From contig NC_088348.1 of the NCBI RefSeq assembly GCF_036884655.1, positions 24,284,501 to 24,348,500 of the forward strand: 64,000 nucleotides of DNA, given 5' to 3'. Numbering within the stretch: the first letter of the stretch is position 1; each line of letters begins with the position of its first letter. The translations under genes were made by a program, and so were the position numbers. The stretch is from Musa acuminata AAA Group. Its lineage: Eukaryota > Streptophyta > Magnoliopsida > Zingiberales > Musaceae. Positions 15,068 through 28,682 of this stretch are shown in pieces. Below the pieces are notes generated by a model. The model was given only the letters and a program-made list of their open reading frames with translations. It ran no database searches and was not told where the DNA came from.

Positions 15068-15273
15068 GTATATACATGTATATACATATGTATATACATA
15101 TATGTATATGTATATATATATATATGTATATATATATGTGTATATATATGTATATATACATACATATGTATGTATATACATACATATGTATGTATATACA
15201 TGTATATGTACATATACGTATATGTACATATACATACATATGTATATATATACATACATATGTATATATATAC

Positions 15274-15338
<65 letters not shown>

Positions 15339-15475
15339 CGTATATATGTACATATACGTATATGTACATATACATACATATATATATGTATATATACGTA
15401 TACATACATATACGTATATGTATATATACGTATACACGTATATGTATATATACGTATATATGTATATACGTATAT
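15000..15475. repeat. Complex (TA)n / TATG / TACATA microsatellite tract
   Basis: About 475 bp of alternating TA, TATG, TACATA and TACG words with no other content. Long open frames in all registers (Tyr-Ile repeats) come from the repeat and not from genes. Confidence 0.95.
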
Positions 15476-15602
15476 GATATTGAGTTTTTCTTTAGATTCT
15501 ATTACATTTTAGGGTTCTTTTAGCTAAATTAATATTTTAGAAAATGATTCTTTTGGATTCCATATTTGTTTGAGATATTTTAGTAAACTTATTAAAAAAA
15601 TC

Positions 15603-15608
<6 letters not shown>
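15476..15608 (+). repeat. 134-bp direct repeat, right copy
   Basis: Second copy of 14866-14999, followed by a pure (AT)n run to about 15640. An inverted partial copy of the same sequence occurs at about 17895-17945. Confidence 0.9.
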
Positions 15609-15642
<34 letters not shown>

Positions 15643-15710
15643 AACGAGAAAAAAGAATCTTTAGCCTCCCCAATAGGTAAGATATATATACATACATTTA
15701 CATATATATG

Positions 15711-17861
15711 TCTTACCTATTGGATCTTCTCAAGATTCCTCTTCCTCATTTTTTCACCTAAGAAGCACAGACACAGGACAGACAGTGCTATGTCATTTAA
15801 AAAAAAATTACAACACAGATATGGTGAGGATAAATATATATTTTAATATATATAATATTTAATTAACCTGATTTTTATAGGTATCTTTTAATAAAATCCT
15901 AACGTTTGTCCACAACTTACTCTTGTTATGCATTACATAAAACAATTAACAATACAAGTTAATTAGAATAAGAGGCACTAACAAATTAACAATTCAATAT
16001 AGTTATGTGACAAGGATATGTCAAAACATAAATATCCTTTATGTGGTGATCAATTCAAAAAAAAATCCTAAAAAAAAACAGAAGGTAAAAGGCACCACCA
16101 CGGCCAAGGTCGTGGGTTTGCGCTTTACACGAGCAAGGCGTTGAGGCTGTGGGTGATAGGCAACTAGTCGACGGGAAGGATGCCGAGGTTTGCACGAGTA
16201 AGGCTCTTGGTGATAGGTGACGGATCCTTGAAGATGGGACGGATGCCGAGGGCACACGATGATAGGTGACAAGTCATGGTGCGCGTTGTGAGTTACCGAG
16301 GGCGCTGGTCGTTAAGGGTGTAAGTCGTCAAGGCACGAGTCGCATGGCGGGTGTTAGTGAGATCAGGGGTCGTTGAGGCTATGGCTATGTGCGTCGCACA
16401 AAGGGTGTCGGTGAGGTTGCAAGTCGCTGAGGGCGAGCATCGCGCAATGGGTTGTGGTCGCCAAGGGTACATGATGGTGACTTCAGCCTTCCATTGGACA
16501 CAGTCACGCAGGTGGGCTTGGTGCAAATCCACTGGACAAGTGAACAGTGAGGAAGGGTGTGGGAGATGTATTAGACACGGATATGCATGTCCAAAAAACA
16601 TAAATGAAAGCAAAGACGTGTCCAACCGTGTCGGCGATGTATCTGTGTCCGAGACGTGTCCAACATGGATGCAACCACCAAATCGACATGTTTGTGCTTC
16701 TCAGTGTTCCACTACCTTTTCTAAAAATATTTTTTATTCTTTTTAGTTCTGTAAATATTTATGTGTTTAGATTAGATCTAAATGAATTCATGATGTGTTC
16801 AATTCAAAATTTATTTTTGGATTTCAATGTTATGATCTTTATTGATTCAAAAGTTCATGCTAAATTATTTTAGCATATTGGAGTATTATTAATTGATTTT
16901 TCTTTTGTTTGCATGATGAAAATTGATTCATTGAAATGCTAATTCTTAATGTAATTTTATCATGTTACAATTGAATTTGGACTGGTCTAATTATATCATG
17001 TCTGGAACTACCCTAGATTGGTCTAATTTGGACTTTATTTAATTTAATTTTAGTTAAATGGGCTTGAATTGGTCAAATCGGTTTGAAGTCACTCTGAACT
17101 AGAACCGATCAATCGGTCTAGTGCAGTTATGAGTCAACTATAGGGCTTAAGTCAATCATAGGAAAGAGACTTAGGCTAGGCCTTATAGCATTGGGCCGAG
17201 CATTAGCCTGCAAGCTGGGTTGAGCCTGGACTTATTGGACCAGAACCAAGTGCATGTGATTGGGTTGATCGAGTCTAGTTGTTAGCCTAACTTGGATCGA
17301 ACCCAATTGACCCTCTCGTGTTCAATTCAATTTAAGATTTTTTTTTTTTGCAGCATCAATATTAAATTAACATAGAATGTTTATTATCAAATGGTTAAAT
17401 CATAAGAAAACTAGTACATGATTAAATGGTAGTAGATGAATTCAATTGTAACATGAAAAAATTATATTAAAAAAGAGTATTTCAATTAATCAACTTTTAT
17501 CATGTGAACATAAAGAAAATCAATTATTAATACTTCAATAACCTAAAGTAATTTAACATCAAACGTGTATATATACATTTTTTTTCTTCTTCCATATATA
17601 TTTTAAACTTTTGAATCAATGAAGATCATAATATCGAAATCCAAAAATAATTTCAAATTAAACACATCGTCAATTCATTTAGATATAATCTAAATGCATA
17701 AAGATTTAAAGAACTAAAAAGAATAAAAAAATATTTTCAGGAAAGGCAGGAACCTATCTCTTAACGAAACTCCATTCCTCCCACTACCAAGCACGGTACA
17801 TAACGAGGGAGAGGAATCACCTTTAAATAGGAGGAGGTGAGCCCTCCCCAATAGGTAAGAA
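15711..17861. mobile_element. Possible foldback / non-autonomous inverted-repeat element
   Basis: TCTTACCTATTGG at 15711-15723 is matched by its reverse complement at 17849-17861. A further pair of inverted arms of about 140 bp lies inside (about 16722-16860 against 17602-17748; for example AAAATATTTTTTATTC). The outermost flanks are also inverted copies of each other (15550-15600 against 17895-17945). Next to the left end a second inverted copy of the 13-mer (15670-15682) makes a local hairpin. The interior holds a GC-richer block (16081-16690) unlike its surroundings. No transposase is present. The boundaries and the class of element are inference. Confidence 0.4.
16081..16690. other. GC-rich block with degenerate internal repeats inside the foldback structure
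   Basis: Words such as GTGATAGG(T/C), GATGCCGAGG and GTCGTTGAGG or GTCGCTGAGG recur at irregular spacing, and ACACGG / GACGTGTCC words recur at 16572-16665. Several short open frames exist on both strands but none resembles a known protein. It may be a captured fragment. Confidence 0.4.
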
Positions 17862-17950
17862 ATATATTTTTTTCATAATTAATTTATTTTTATTTTTTAA
17901 TATACTTATTAAAATATCTCAAACAAATATGAAATATGAAATATTCATTT

Positions 17951-19248
17951 CCTAAGATCTGACAATAAATTTGAAAATCAACTAATTAGATCATGATTAG
18001 GGAAAAAAAGTTGTTAATTACAACTTTGTGGCTTCCCTTTTACACTATTGGGGTTGATTAATGGACTATTATTTTCTTATTGGGTGTAATCCTCTTTGTG
18101 TATTCTTAATTTGGTTATCTTTTAAAAGACAGTTTATTTTTTTGTTTCTAGCTTTTTTTTTCCATTCTCTTACATGAACTCGATTTGGGAATGTGGCAGA
18201 GTCTTAGAGCTTACAATAAAATCAGAAGCATATTAATTAGATAGGGTATTGGATGAGCTGATGATATCTACCTTATTATCACTGGTTCATAATTTTTTTT
18301 TAGTGCAGTAAGCCACCCTTCCATAGACCGATATGGATAGAGCAAATTAGTAATGTATTTCATTTTGAGAATATGTTGGACCTTGGCTCTCATTTGAGGA
18401 AAGATTTGTGCATTTTGATGGATGTCAAATAAATATTCCTGTAACTTTTACCTTTTGATCCTTTTTTTCTCTAAAACTCAAAATCCTTTGTAATGTCTTG
18501 AAATCTTGCTAAGCATTTGTTGGGAGTTCTGTACAGTCCTTTCTTTTTGGTTTTCATGAAATGGAAGAAGGGATGAGTATATTGAAAGTTTTTTTCTTTT
18601 TCTATTGTGGAGATAGCGAGGGATAACATTCAGAAATAGTTGGCACTTACTGCTTTGTTGTTGTTTTACTATTGTGGAGATAGAGAAAATGAGGTGCACA
18701 TAATGTATTATCCTTTTCTTACTGAATCTAGAACTTATGGTGATAATAGGTACTTTGTCTAGCTCTTAAATAGATCATCATTGTTGATGCTTATATCAAC
18801 ATTGTGCTTCTATTTTGTGGAATATACAGAAATGAAGTTTGACATAATATATAAAGATGAAGACTTGTGTCGCTGGGATGAACCGGATTACCATTATCAT
18901 AAGTTTAATTTTATTTATTTTTTCCATATGCTGACTAGGTACGGCTATGTTTTGACATATTTAGTTTAATATGTAATAATGCCTATGAAATGTTGTGACA
19001 TCTCCATTGAGATTGAGGAAAAATCTAAAACAAAAACAATTTACTTAAGATACTACATGTGATTCCATACAAGGTGGTTTCTTTACCCTACTACTGGAAC
19101 AAGTGAAAGAAAACAAGACAGAGCTTGCTTTTTGTGTGAGTTGCATGTCGGCCTCTAAATATCATTGATATTAGCTTCTTTCAGCTTGAACTGATAAGAA
19201 AGGCAGAAGTGTATTTGCTTGTCCTCAGTTTGCGACGACCAAGAGTTC
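17951..19248. other. Intergenic DNA, no gene seen
   Basis: AT-rich, with only short open frames lacking recognisable domains. The last 50-100 bases may contain the old 5' leader exon of the eIF1-like copy that follows. Confidence 0.5.
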
Positions 19249-20548
19249 ATGTCTGATCTTGATGTCCATTTTCCCACTGCTTTTGGTGAGTGGATTAATT
19301 GGTTTCATACATTTTTGAACTATGATTTATGTCTAAATGTTTTTTATGCAGGCCCATTTGCTGAGGCAAATGTTGACGACTCTGGGGCTGGTGCAAAGGA
19401 GTATGTGCGTGTTTGTATACAACAGAAGAACGGTAGGAAGTCTAACCACTGTAAAAGGAGTTCAGCTATAACAAGATCTTGATGGACTTGAAGGAGTTCT
19501 GGTACAATGGTATTGTTATCTAAGATCCAGAACTAAGCCAGGTATTCCACTGATATTAGTTACAGCTGCTGCCATGTGTGGTGCCTGTAAATGGTTGTTC
19601 TCTTTCTCTGATGGCAGGTTATTTAACTCAAGGTGGTTAGAGAATAAATGTTTTGAATTTCCTAGTTCAGGTACAGTATCTCTATGTTCTAACATATTGT
19701 ACTTGCAACTATTGTATCAACCAAGTCATAGGGATTGGTTCATTTTATTTTTCCATTTAACTCCATGTTTCAGTTTTTTCTGTTGTGATTAAGCAAATAG
19801 GAAGCTGCAAGACCATTTCCAGTTTGTTTTTGTTTATAAGTAATAGTTGTGACCTAGATACAAGCCCATGTTTAAAAAAGAGAAGAGTCAATGAAGGTTG
19901 TTTTAAGTTGCAGAACTTAAATAAATAATCAAGGGTGTTTCTCCTGTTTTAGAACTTGTATGTAGGATGGTGTGCATGGGCAAGTGGGGAGTGGCTTACT
20001 GTCTTGGTATTAAAGGGTGTAAGTTATCAGAGATCACCATTAATGTACAAGAACAGCAGGAGCAGCAACGGCAACCCTTAATGTCTTAAACTATTTGGGA
20101 TTGCTAAGAAATTATCATGTGTACCCATCCAATTGTTTTTCTATTCTGATCAATTGTTCACCTGTCTAGGAATTTCCTGGAGTGATTAGCTATTCTTGTG
20201 TATATGTTGATTTTGTGGTTCCTCAATACGATGCTAGCATACAACAATTTGCATAGTTTGTGATGATTCCAATATTTTGTTCTCTCCATGATATGGTGGA
20301 TTGTTGACTGATTTTTGAGACAGACATGTTGTAGTTTCTGAAATAGTTAGAAAAAATTTCAGCACACTGACTGCCCACACTCATCCTTTAGACCAACTTG
20401 TTTAATGCTGGGTTCTTCTTGTACATTAAATTTTGTCCCAAATGTTGCTTTAGATTCTAGAGATTCAATGACTTTCTACTGCCAACTTGTGTTTTTGGTG
20501 GAGGCTGGCATTGTTAAGAAGGAAGACGATAAGATTCATGGTTCTTAA
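19249..20548 (+). pseudogene. Translation initiation factor eIF1 (SUI1) pseudogene, introns retained
   Basis: Exon 1 (19249-19285) reads MSDLDVHFPTAF, the conserved start of plant eIF1. A GTGAGT donor and a TATGCAG acceptor bring in exon 2 (19352-19541), which continues PFAEANVDDSGAGAKEYV...QQKNGRKS. Small deletions just after GRKS then shift the frame, and the rest of the exon is recognisable only at the DNA level, ending at a GT donor. The terminal exon survives near 20490-20548 as VEAGIVKKEDDKIHG plus a stop, about 950 bp further on. Working eIF1 is about 113 residues; it binds the 40S subunit and guards start-codon choice. The kept introns show this is a duplicated gene copy and not a processed retrocopy. 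The frameshifts make it unlikely to yield functional protein. Confidence 0.85.
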
Positions 20549-20888
20549 TACTTAGTCGACTAGTTTGTCATCTAAGCTTGTTTCAACTTGTTTATGACAT
20601 GTTTGAAATTCTCACTGTCGAAGACGCTCGATCAAGATAGCTCGTTTGAGTGACCAATTATGTATGCTAAGAGAAGCTTTTTGCTTCATGCTAAGATTGT
20701 CACTTGAGTATCTGAGTCACCAATCTCTCTCCAGTAATTGCCCTTCCATTGTACATTTGGAATGCCATAATGCAACTCTCTAGCTATGCTTGATGTAAAT
20801 TGTTTTGTTGCTTCTAATTTGAACGAAGAGCATTGGGGCTAGTCCTACTTTGTGTCATCAGTTGAATCAAATGGTGTTTTTGGTCGAC

Positions 20889-20981
20889 AGAAGTCAACAT
20901 CCTGTGGACAGCAACCAAATGAGATGTATATTTCTGGGTACAATGTATCAGTGGATGCTCCTGATAATATTGCTCATCTGA
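20889..20981 (+). other. Exon-like open stretch of unknown identity
   Basis: A plus-strand reading of about 30 codons (KSTSCGQQPNEMYISGYNVS and on to DNIAHLK) ends exactly at a strong GTAAGT donor. Codon choice looks protein-like, but I do not recognise the family and cannot find partner exons. The solo LTR starts 290 bp downstream, so an interrupted or decayed gene is possible. Confidence 0.2.
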
Positions 20982-21270
20982 AGGTAAGTGGATACCACGC
21001 ATCATTTGATTAAGTGTTGGAGGAGACACAAAACTCCCTATGTGGATTGATCCCTTTTTCTTCTTTATTACTCATTCTTATTTTGAAGGTACTATAAAAA
21101 TTATCATGTGTACATACACAACTATATCCATGTTCTTTGCTTTTCTGACTATGATATGTTATCCAGTTAGGGTGAATGACGATGATGTGTCATTTATGTG
21201 AATGTTTAAATATTGTTGTTGACAATGTGTCGAGTCCATGATAGTGTCATTTTGGTGTCGGCGTATTAAT

Positions 21271-22940
21271 TGCTAGTCATATGTACCTTACAAGCCAATC
21301 ACGTGAGTGATGGTACGTGTGATATGATACGTATTCTTTTTGCTTATTATATTATTTGGTATTTTATCATGTATGTTGTATATATTATAATGTCCGTGGA
21401 TCTGTGCAATATGAATCAAATCGTGTTGAGATCACGATAATGAGATCGATTCGCCTTTAAACACAGACCCTAAATAATCCTAGTCATAGATCACTTGAAA
21501 GGGGCATCGAGATGACCGAATAGATTGGTGTGTTATACACTCGTCTATATGATGGAGGCGGTTGGTCTTATAGCTGCTCGTGTGGAGACACTATGGATAC
21601 AGTGTAGGTGCTCATTGAAGAATAAGTTCACTGATTGATTCATTTACAAAATGCTGGATAGTTGATGATACCTTATTGTCAGACAGCGATTCTGTCATGT
21701 CAGTAGTCTATCTGTTCCTTAGACTTAAGACACCAAGGTTGTCCTGTATGAGTATTTCACTCTTTGATATTAGTCTTATATGTCTGGAAGTTCTATATCT
21801 AGTATAGTCGATTATCAGGAGTGACAGTCAACCTTACGAGGATTATTGTGTGTCGATAGAGGATCATCCGCTCTCGGTGTCATGAGAGGAATATCACATG
21901 TGTTTTGCTTAGGCAAATCCCTGGCCAGGGTTATTCGGATTGAGAGAAAAAGTTATTTGGGAGAATCCGATTAGAGCAAGACTCGAGTAGAAACCGTATG
22001 AGCTTAACAGTATCACGTCCGGTATATGGTCTTTGAGATATTAGATGGATGAAGGATTATATACATGGTAATTGAGGATAGACATGTTCAATTGATTATA
22101 TTCCCTTGTATCATCTATGGACTATGACGTAACGGCTTAATACGTCTGCAATCGATGAGTTGAGTGAATTATTATGAAGATAATAATTTACTGAGCCAAA
22201 AGGAGTTTTGATATGTATGACTCACAATCAGCTCGATATTGGGCCTAGAGGGTCACATACATATGGTATGTGTTACGACGGGTAGAGGTTCAGATATGAG
22301 ATATCCGCTAAAGCCTTTTTTTTATTAAATATCCAATAAGCCCTTGAATTATTAAATCATATGGATAAGATCCAATAAGAACCAACGAGAGATTATTAGG
22401 TAGAGACCTACTATCCAATACCCAATAAGAGGCTTTGGTAGTTGGATGGAAATCCAATACCCAATATGGCAAGATCCATTAGGGTTAAATTGATAGAGAC
22501 CTCTATAAATATGAGGGAATCAAATGGTCATGGGTTAGGCTTTTTTAGCTGTCATCTTCTATTCTCCTCTTCTCCTCCTCAATCTACAGCCCCTATTTGG
22601 AATAGAAGGGGCAACCCCTTTTTGATTGTATGGTATGCACGAGGAAGAGATTTGGACAGTGATTTAAGGGGCGTCTTCATAGCCCCTACTGTGTGGATCA
22701 CCACTAGAGAGGAGGACAATTAACCTCATTCATCATCTTCCACAGATCTGTAGGTTTTTAAGAATATACAATCTCTCTAGGTAACACATCTTTCTTATAC
22801 GTGTAGTTTTCGGTTTCACGGGTTTTTCCATATCAATTTTTGTACCATGATGAAACCTTATTTTTTGTGGGAAATTCTAGGATTTTTAGTTTTTGTTCTT
22901 CCGCTGTGCATATCAATTTTCGTCCTAAGATTTTCCTACA
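21271..22940 (+). mobile_element. Solo LTR of a long-LTR Copia family
   Basis: The 1670-bp segment starts TGCTAGTCATA and ends TTTTCCTACA, matching along its whole length the 3' LTR of the Copia element at 44103-50986 and the truncated 5' LTR at 38391-39421. It is flanked by a perfect 5-bp duplication TTAAT (21266-21270 and 22941-22945). There is no primer-binding site, internal region or second LTR, so it is a solo LTR left by unequal recombination between two LTRs. A promoter-like CCTCTATAAATATGAG lies at about 22499-22514 and is shared by all copies. Confidence 0.93.
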
Positions 22941-22945
22941 TTAAT

Positions 22946-25491
22946 AGACTAAGATTTTCCTACCTAATTAGACTTTGTTTATTTCTTTCTAAATGATATT
23001 CACTGACCATAAATAATTCGAAAGTGATGTGCTTTCTTGATCCTTTGATTTGATTGTTATAAATATTTTGTTGGATGAACATTATGTTGTAAAGTTGAGT
23101 TTGGATTTGGTGTAGGATTTATTTTGTTTTCATTACATTAAATTATGAATGTAAATTGATTAAAATATATATGCTTCTTTTTTCAAGTGAGGTATTTTTT
23201 TAGATGACAATTTAAAGTTTCTCTTTGCATACATATAACTAACTATATGTCATTAATATTACAAATATTTTCATAATTTGTTCATATCATGATGGTGGGT
23301 CAGAGATGATAATGTATTTGTTAATCTAGATCTTCCATCCTCGAGTGCAATGATCCTAATGTCATGGATTTTGATCATGGAATTTCCATAAGACTAGGAA
23401 TCAGGGAAGCTACTAAACTGTGATCTGATGAACACCATGGATTTTGATCATTTATGAGATTATGTATTGGAGATGTGACTTCATTTTGATCTCCATTCCC
23501 TAAGACTAGAATGGAAGTGCTTCAGCAGCAGAGGGTTAGGGTTCTTGCATTGTCCAAAATAAGACGAGCAAATAGAGTTTACTACAACAGTTTAGAGAAA
23601 TTACTGCTTTCCTTTTCTTTTCTCCTAAGTTGCACAAGATATGAGCAAGAATACATAGGACCAAGTCAACCATGGATCCAAGCCTTTGTTGACTTGCAGA
23701 AAAAATTCACATCAATGGGAGCCAGCCAAGCAGTTGACCTAAATTTCATTATCAGCATAAATTAGCAGCTATTCCAGTTGTTCAACAGCAACAGAAGCAA
23801 TTTTTCTATTATGAGTTTTTTTTTTGAGAGAATATATGATTTTTATTTCTTGTTATTTCATAATAATGGAATAGATATATGTTACCTTCTTTGTTAGTTG
23901 AATCCCACTTATTCGATATGGATGCCAGCAAATTGATCTACTGCTGTTGATGTGCATAGCTGCATCATATGGTTTTTATACACTTATGAGATAACTAAAT
24001 GCAATGAATTCATACATATTATACTCTTTGATATGGAATGCAGAAAATTTAAGGCCTTGGTTGGGTGTTTAACATGCCAACTTAACCTCAATGTGTAATA
24101 TGTTTATTCATCCAGTTGTATAGTCCAGAAAACAATTCAAACAAGAACATTGAAAAGATGTTTTTTTCCCTTTTTTTTGTTTTTCTCACTTTAGCATTAG
24201 CAAATCCAATGCAAACTAATGGCATGATTAGTGGAGACTAAAAAGAAAGAAAGAAAATGATGAATTCTTTAAGAGATCCATCATTGGGATGTTCTCATAT
24301 GGTGGGCAACAAATGAGAGCTTATACTATTGGTATGATACCTAGATCTTAGGAAGTTCTTCTTAATTAACCCATAACTCAACTGATCAATTAATTAAAAT
24401 GGTTCATCTCATAAGATGAAGTTGCTAATGGGGGTTCTTTGAACTTGTTAAAAGAATTCAACTCATGGGAGAAGAAAAGAAAGAAATAGTGAAGAAGATT
24501 GTTTTGGTTTCATGGGCAGCGGAAATGGTGTTGGGGGAGAGCTAGTTGGAGCTGGAGCTTAATAGACAAGTGATGTCATGATACCCATTACTTGCAACTT
24601 GGTAATCACCAGAGAATTCCTTGGTTGTATAAAGCTATGGATTGACAAAGCAATTTTTCCTTTATTTTTTTTGTCTCTGACAAATAATACAATTAATGAT
24701 AGTGTTGTTGTTGTCTTCTTAATTAGATGGTGATAAATTAGCATTAAACATATACATGCTAGCACCTTGTTTTAAGGTCTCATGGAGGTAGTTCGAGAGG
24801 ATCCTATCTTGTAGACTTGATCAATTTAGTCAAAAACTTTCCATCAGTTTAGGTCTCGCATTGCAAGGAAAACAATGGATTTTGTAGGCCATTATGGACA
24901 ATGGAAGACAATTGATGTATCTAATTTAAGCTTTCAATTAATACTAGTTTGAAGACAGCTAAGGGTTTCTCATCCTTTGAGATTGCCCACCATCTGCCAA
25001 ACCTATGTCCCGTCCTTTTAATCTACCTTATCTGACCTTTGTGCAACAGCTCTCTCTCTCTCTCTCTCTTCAATATACAAAATCGACTACCTTTGTCTTT
25101 GGGGGATCTTGTGTAGTTTTAGTACTTACATGGGCTGTGTTCTTGTGAGTTTTTAGCAACACTAGAGATGAAGTGGGTGGGGATGGAGCTGTTGATCTAG
25201 ATGAAGTTCTCCACCGAATCCCATTTCAGTTTAAGTCCAAGGAAGACTGTGAACATCTTTGAGGTATGCTTCCATTGAAGTCCCTGCTACTCATGACACA
25301 AGTTGGGCATTCTTTGCAGTACAGAGTCTAGTTTTGTTTGGCTCTGCCTCTTATATGGAGTGGAGCATAATTCAACTGTATACACCAGCAAAAGACTTCT
25401 CTTTTTCTCTCCATTAGTAACATCTTTTGCTTGCTTTTATTAATGCTCAAGGACTTGCTGAGATTGAAAGCCTCCTTCCATGGCTTGCAAG
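22946..25491. other. Intergenic DNA upstream of the RIC gene
   Basis: No gene recognised. An 84-codon open frame at 23511-23765 on the plus strand has no known domain. A short (CT)n run lies at 25050-25070. A stretch near 25155-25261 reads like protein (VDLDEVLHRIPFQF) but stops and matches nothing I know; it may be leader sequence of the RIC gene. Confidence 0.5.
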
Positions 25492-27259
<1,768 letters not shown>

Positions 27260-27727
27260 TTTTATTTTGCCTGAACAACACTCGATTCTATAGCTATAGA
27301 TTCAGTTGAAGAACACAAAATGATTTGGTCGGTGTACAGTATTTTACTAGATTGGGATGAAGCATGATTCTTTGATTTGTTTACTTTTGTCTTGTTCTTT
27401 GAAGTCTGACTGCCATTCTATTCTTTTCCTCACTCAGGTGCAAAGAAGCCAGCATTGGATGCTTGCTTTCGACTATAACCCTAAGCAGCACTGAGCTGTT
27501 AATTCCTGCACATCCAATTAATTACTTGTATTTTAGAGAAAAGGGAAAAAAAAATATGAAAAATCAAAAGTTCAATTGTGTTATAGAATTTATCATGATA
27601 TTCGTAAAGAACAGTCAAAACACCAAATGTTAGGCATTGGAATTGCAACTCGGACATGGTTGACAGGATGAATACATAACATGAACTGATGAACAAGCAA
27701 TGCACATTTCCAACGCACCAAGCAAAG

Positions 27728-27734
27728 TATATAA
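27728..27734 (+). promoter_or_regulatory. Putative TATA box of the phytocyanin-like gene
   Basis: TATATAA lies 174 bp upstream of the preferred ATG at 27908. It is a sequence match only. Confidence 0.35.
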
Positions 27735-27907
27735 CTTTCTGTGGTAAATATCTCGAGAACAAATGCCTTTGCACCTCAGCACATCCATATGCTTTGCTTT
27801 AGAGGTTAAGGCGCCAACTTGTAAAGGTCACAGGAAGCCTACAAATGCCCCACACCATAGCGTTCTTCTCTGAGGCCCTCATCTTGAGCTGCTGCACCTT
27901 CTCCCTC

Positions 27908-28682
27908 ATGGCGACCTCATGTGGCCTGGTGTTAGCCTGTGTTGCTGTGATGATAGCCATGGCGGGTGCGATTCAGTTCAGGGTCGGAGGATCGAAGGGG
28001 TGGTCTGTGCCTGACCCCGGTGCAATGTCGTACAACCAGTGGGCTGAAAGAAACAGGTTTCGTGTGGGAGATTCACTGTGTAAGCAAGCAGAAAAGCTTC
28101 TATGTTGTGTACTTCGAGTCGATCTGCGAAGATATCGAGTACGTTGACTTTGGTGTTCTTGCAGTGTTCGTCTACCCACCCGATAAGGACTCCGTCCTCC
28201 AAGTCGGGAAGGAAGCCTACGACGCTTGCAACACCAATGCCTATGTCGAGAAGTACGACGACGGCAACACCGTGGTCACTTTCAACCGGTCGGGGCCCGT
28301 CTACTTCATCAGCGGCGTGGAAGCCAACTGCCTGAAGAACGAGTCGGTGGTCGTGGTCGTCATGGCAGATCGGAGCAACCGAGCCGCAGCCCCAGGCGCG
28401 AGCGAGCCGAGCCCGTCGCCTTCTCCTTCGACCCCAGTCGCGAGGGAGCCGAGCCCGTTGCCTTCTCCTTCGACGGCCTCAGCGCCATCTCCTCCTCCTC
28501 CTCCTCCGTCGCCGCCACCGAGCCCGGCCGAAGTCACACCAGCACCGGGACCTGCACCTTCGGGCGAGGAACCCAATCCTCCATCTCCTCCCTCTCCGCC
28601 AAACATGGCTTCGTCGACGAAGGTCGGCTTCATGGGCATGGTTGGCTCCCTCCTTGGATCGGTCCTACTACTTGCTTTGTGA
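27908..28682 (+). CDS. ENODL-like: Early nodulin-like / phytocyanin-domain protein, probably GPI-anchored; two exons
   Basis: Exons 27908-28079 and 28165-28682 (85-bp GT-AG intron in the usual phytocyanin place) give 229 residues. Residues 1-21 are a hydrophobic signal peptide ending MAGA. The phytocyanin domain follows: VGGSKGW, then NQWAERNRF, VGDSLLFVYPPDKDSVLQV, YDACN and VYFISGVEANC. The two Cys can form the fold's disulfide. The copper ligands of true phytocyanins are absent: the first His is replaced in KDSV, and the second His site reads EANC. So it should not bind type-1 copper, as is usual for ENODL proteins. A Pro/Ser-rich, arabinogalactan-like stretch and a hydrophobic tail suggest a GPI-anchored cell-surface protein. 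An in-frame ATG at 27845 would put 21 more residues before the signal peptide; 27908 is preferred. Confidence 0.9.

Noticed and set aside
14960..15523. Several 120-190-codon Tyr/Ile-rich frames on both strands
   Set aside because: They are translations of the TA/TATG/TACATA microsatellite, open in every register.
27845..27907. Upstream in-frame ATG for the phytocyanin-like protein
   Set aside because: It would place 21 residues before a complete signal peptide. The ATG at 27908 gives the usual family start.
28301..28639. Gly-rich 112-codon frame on the minus strand
   Set aside because: Shadow of the Pro-rich tail of the phytocyanin-like gene.
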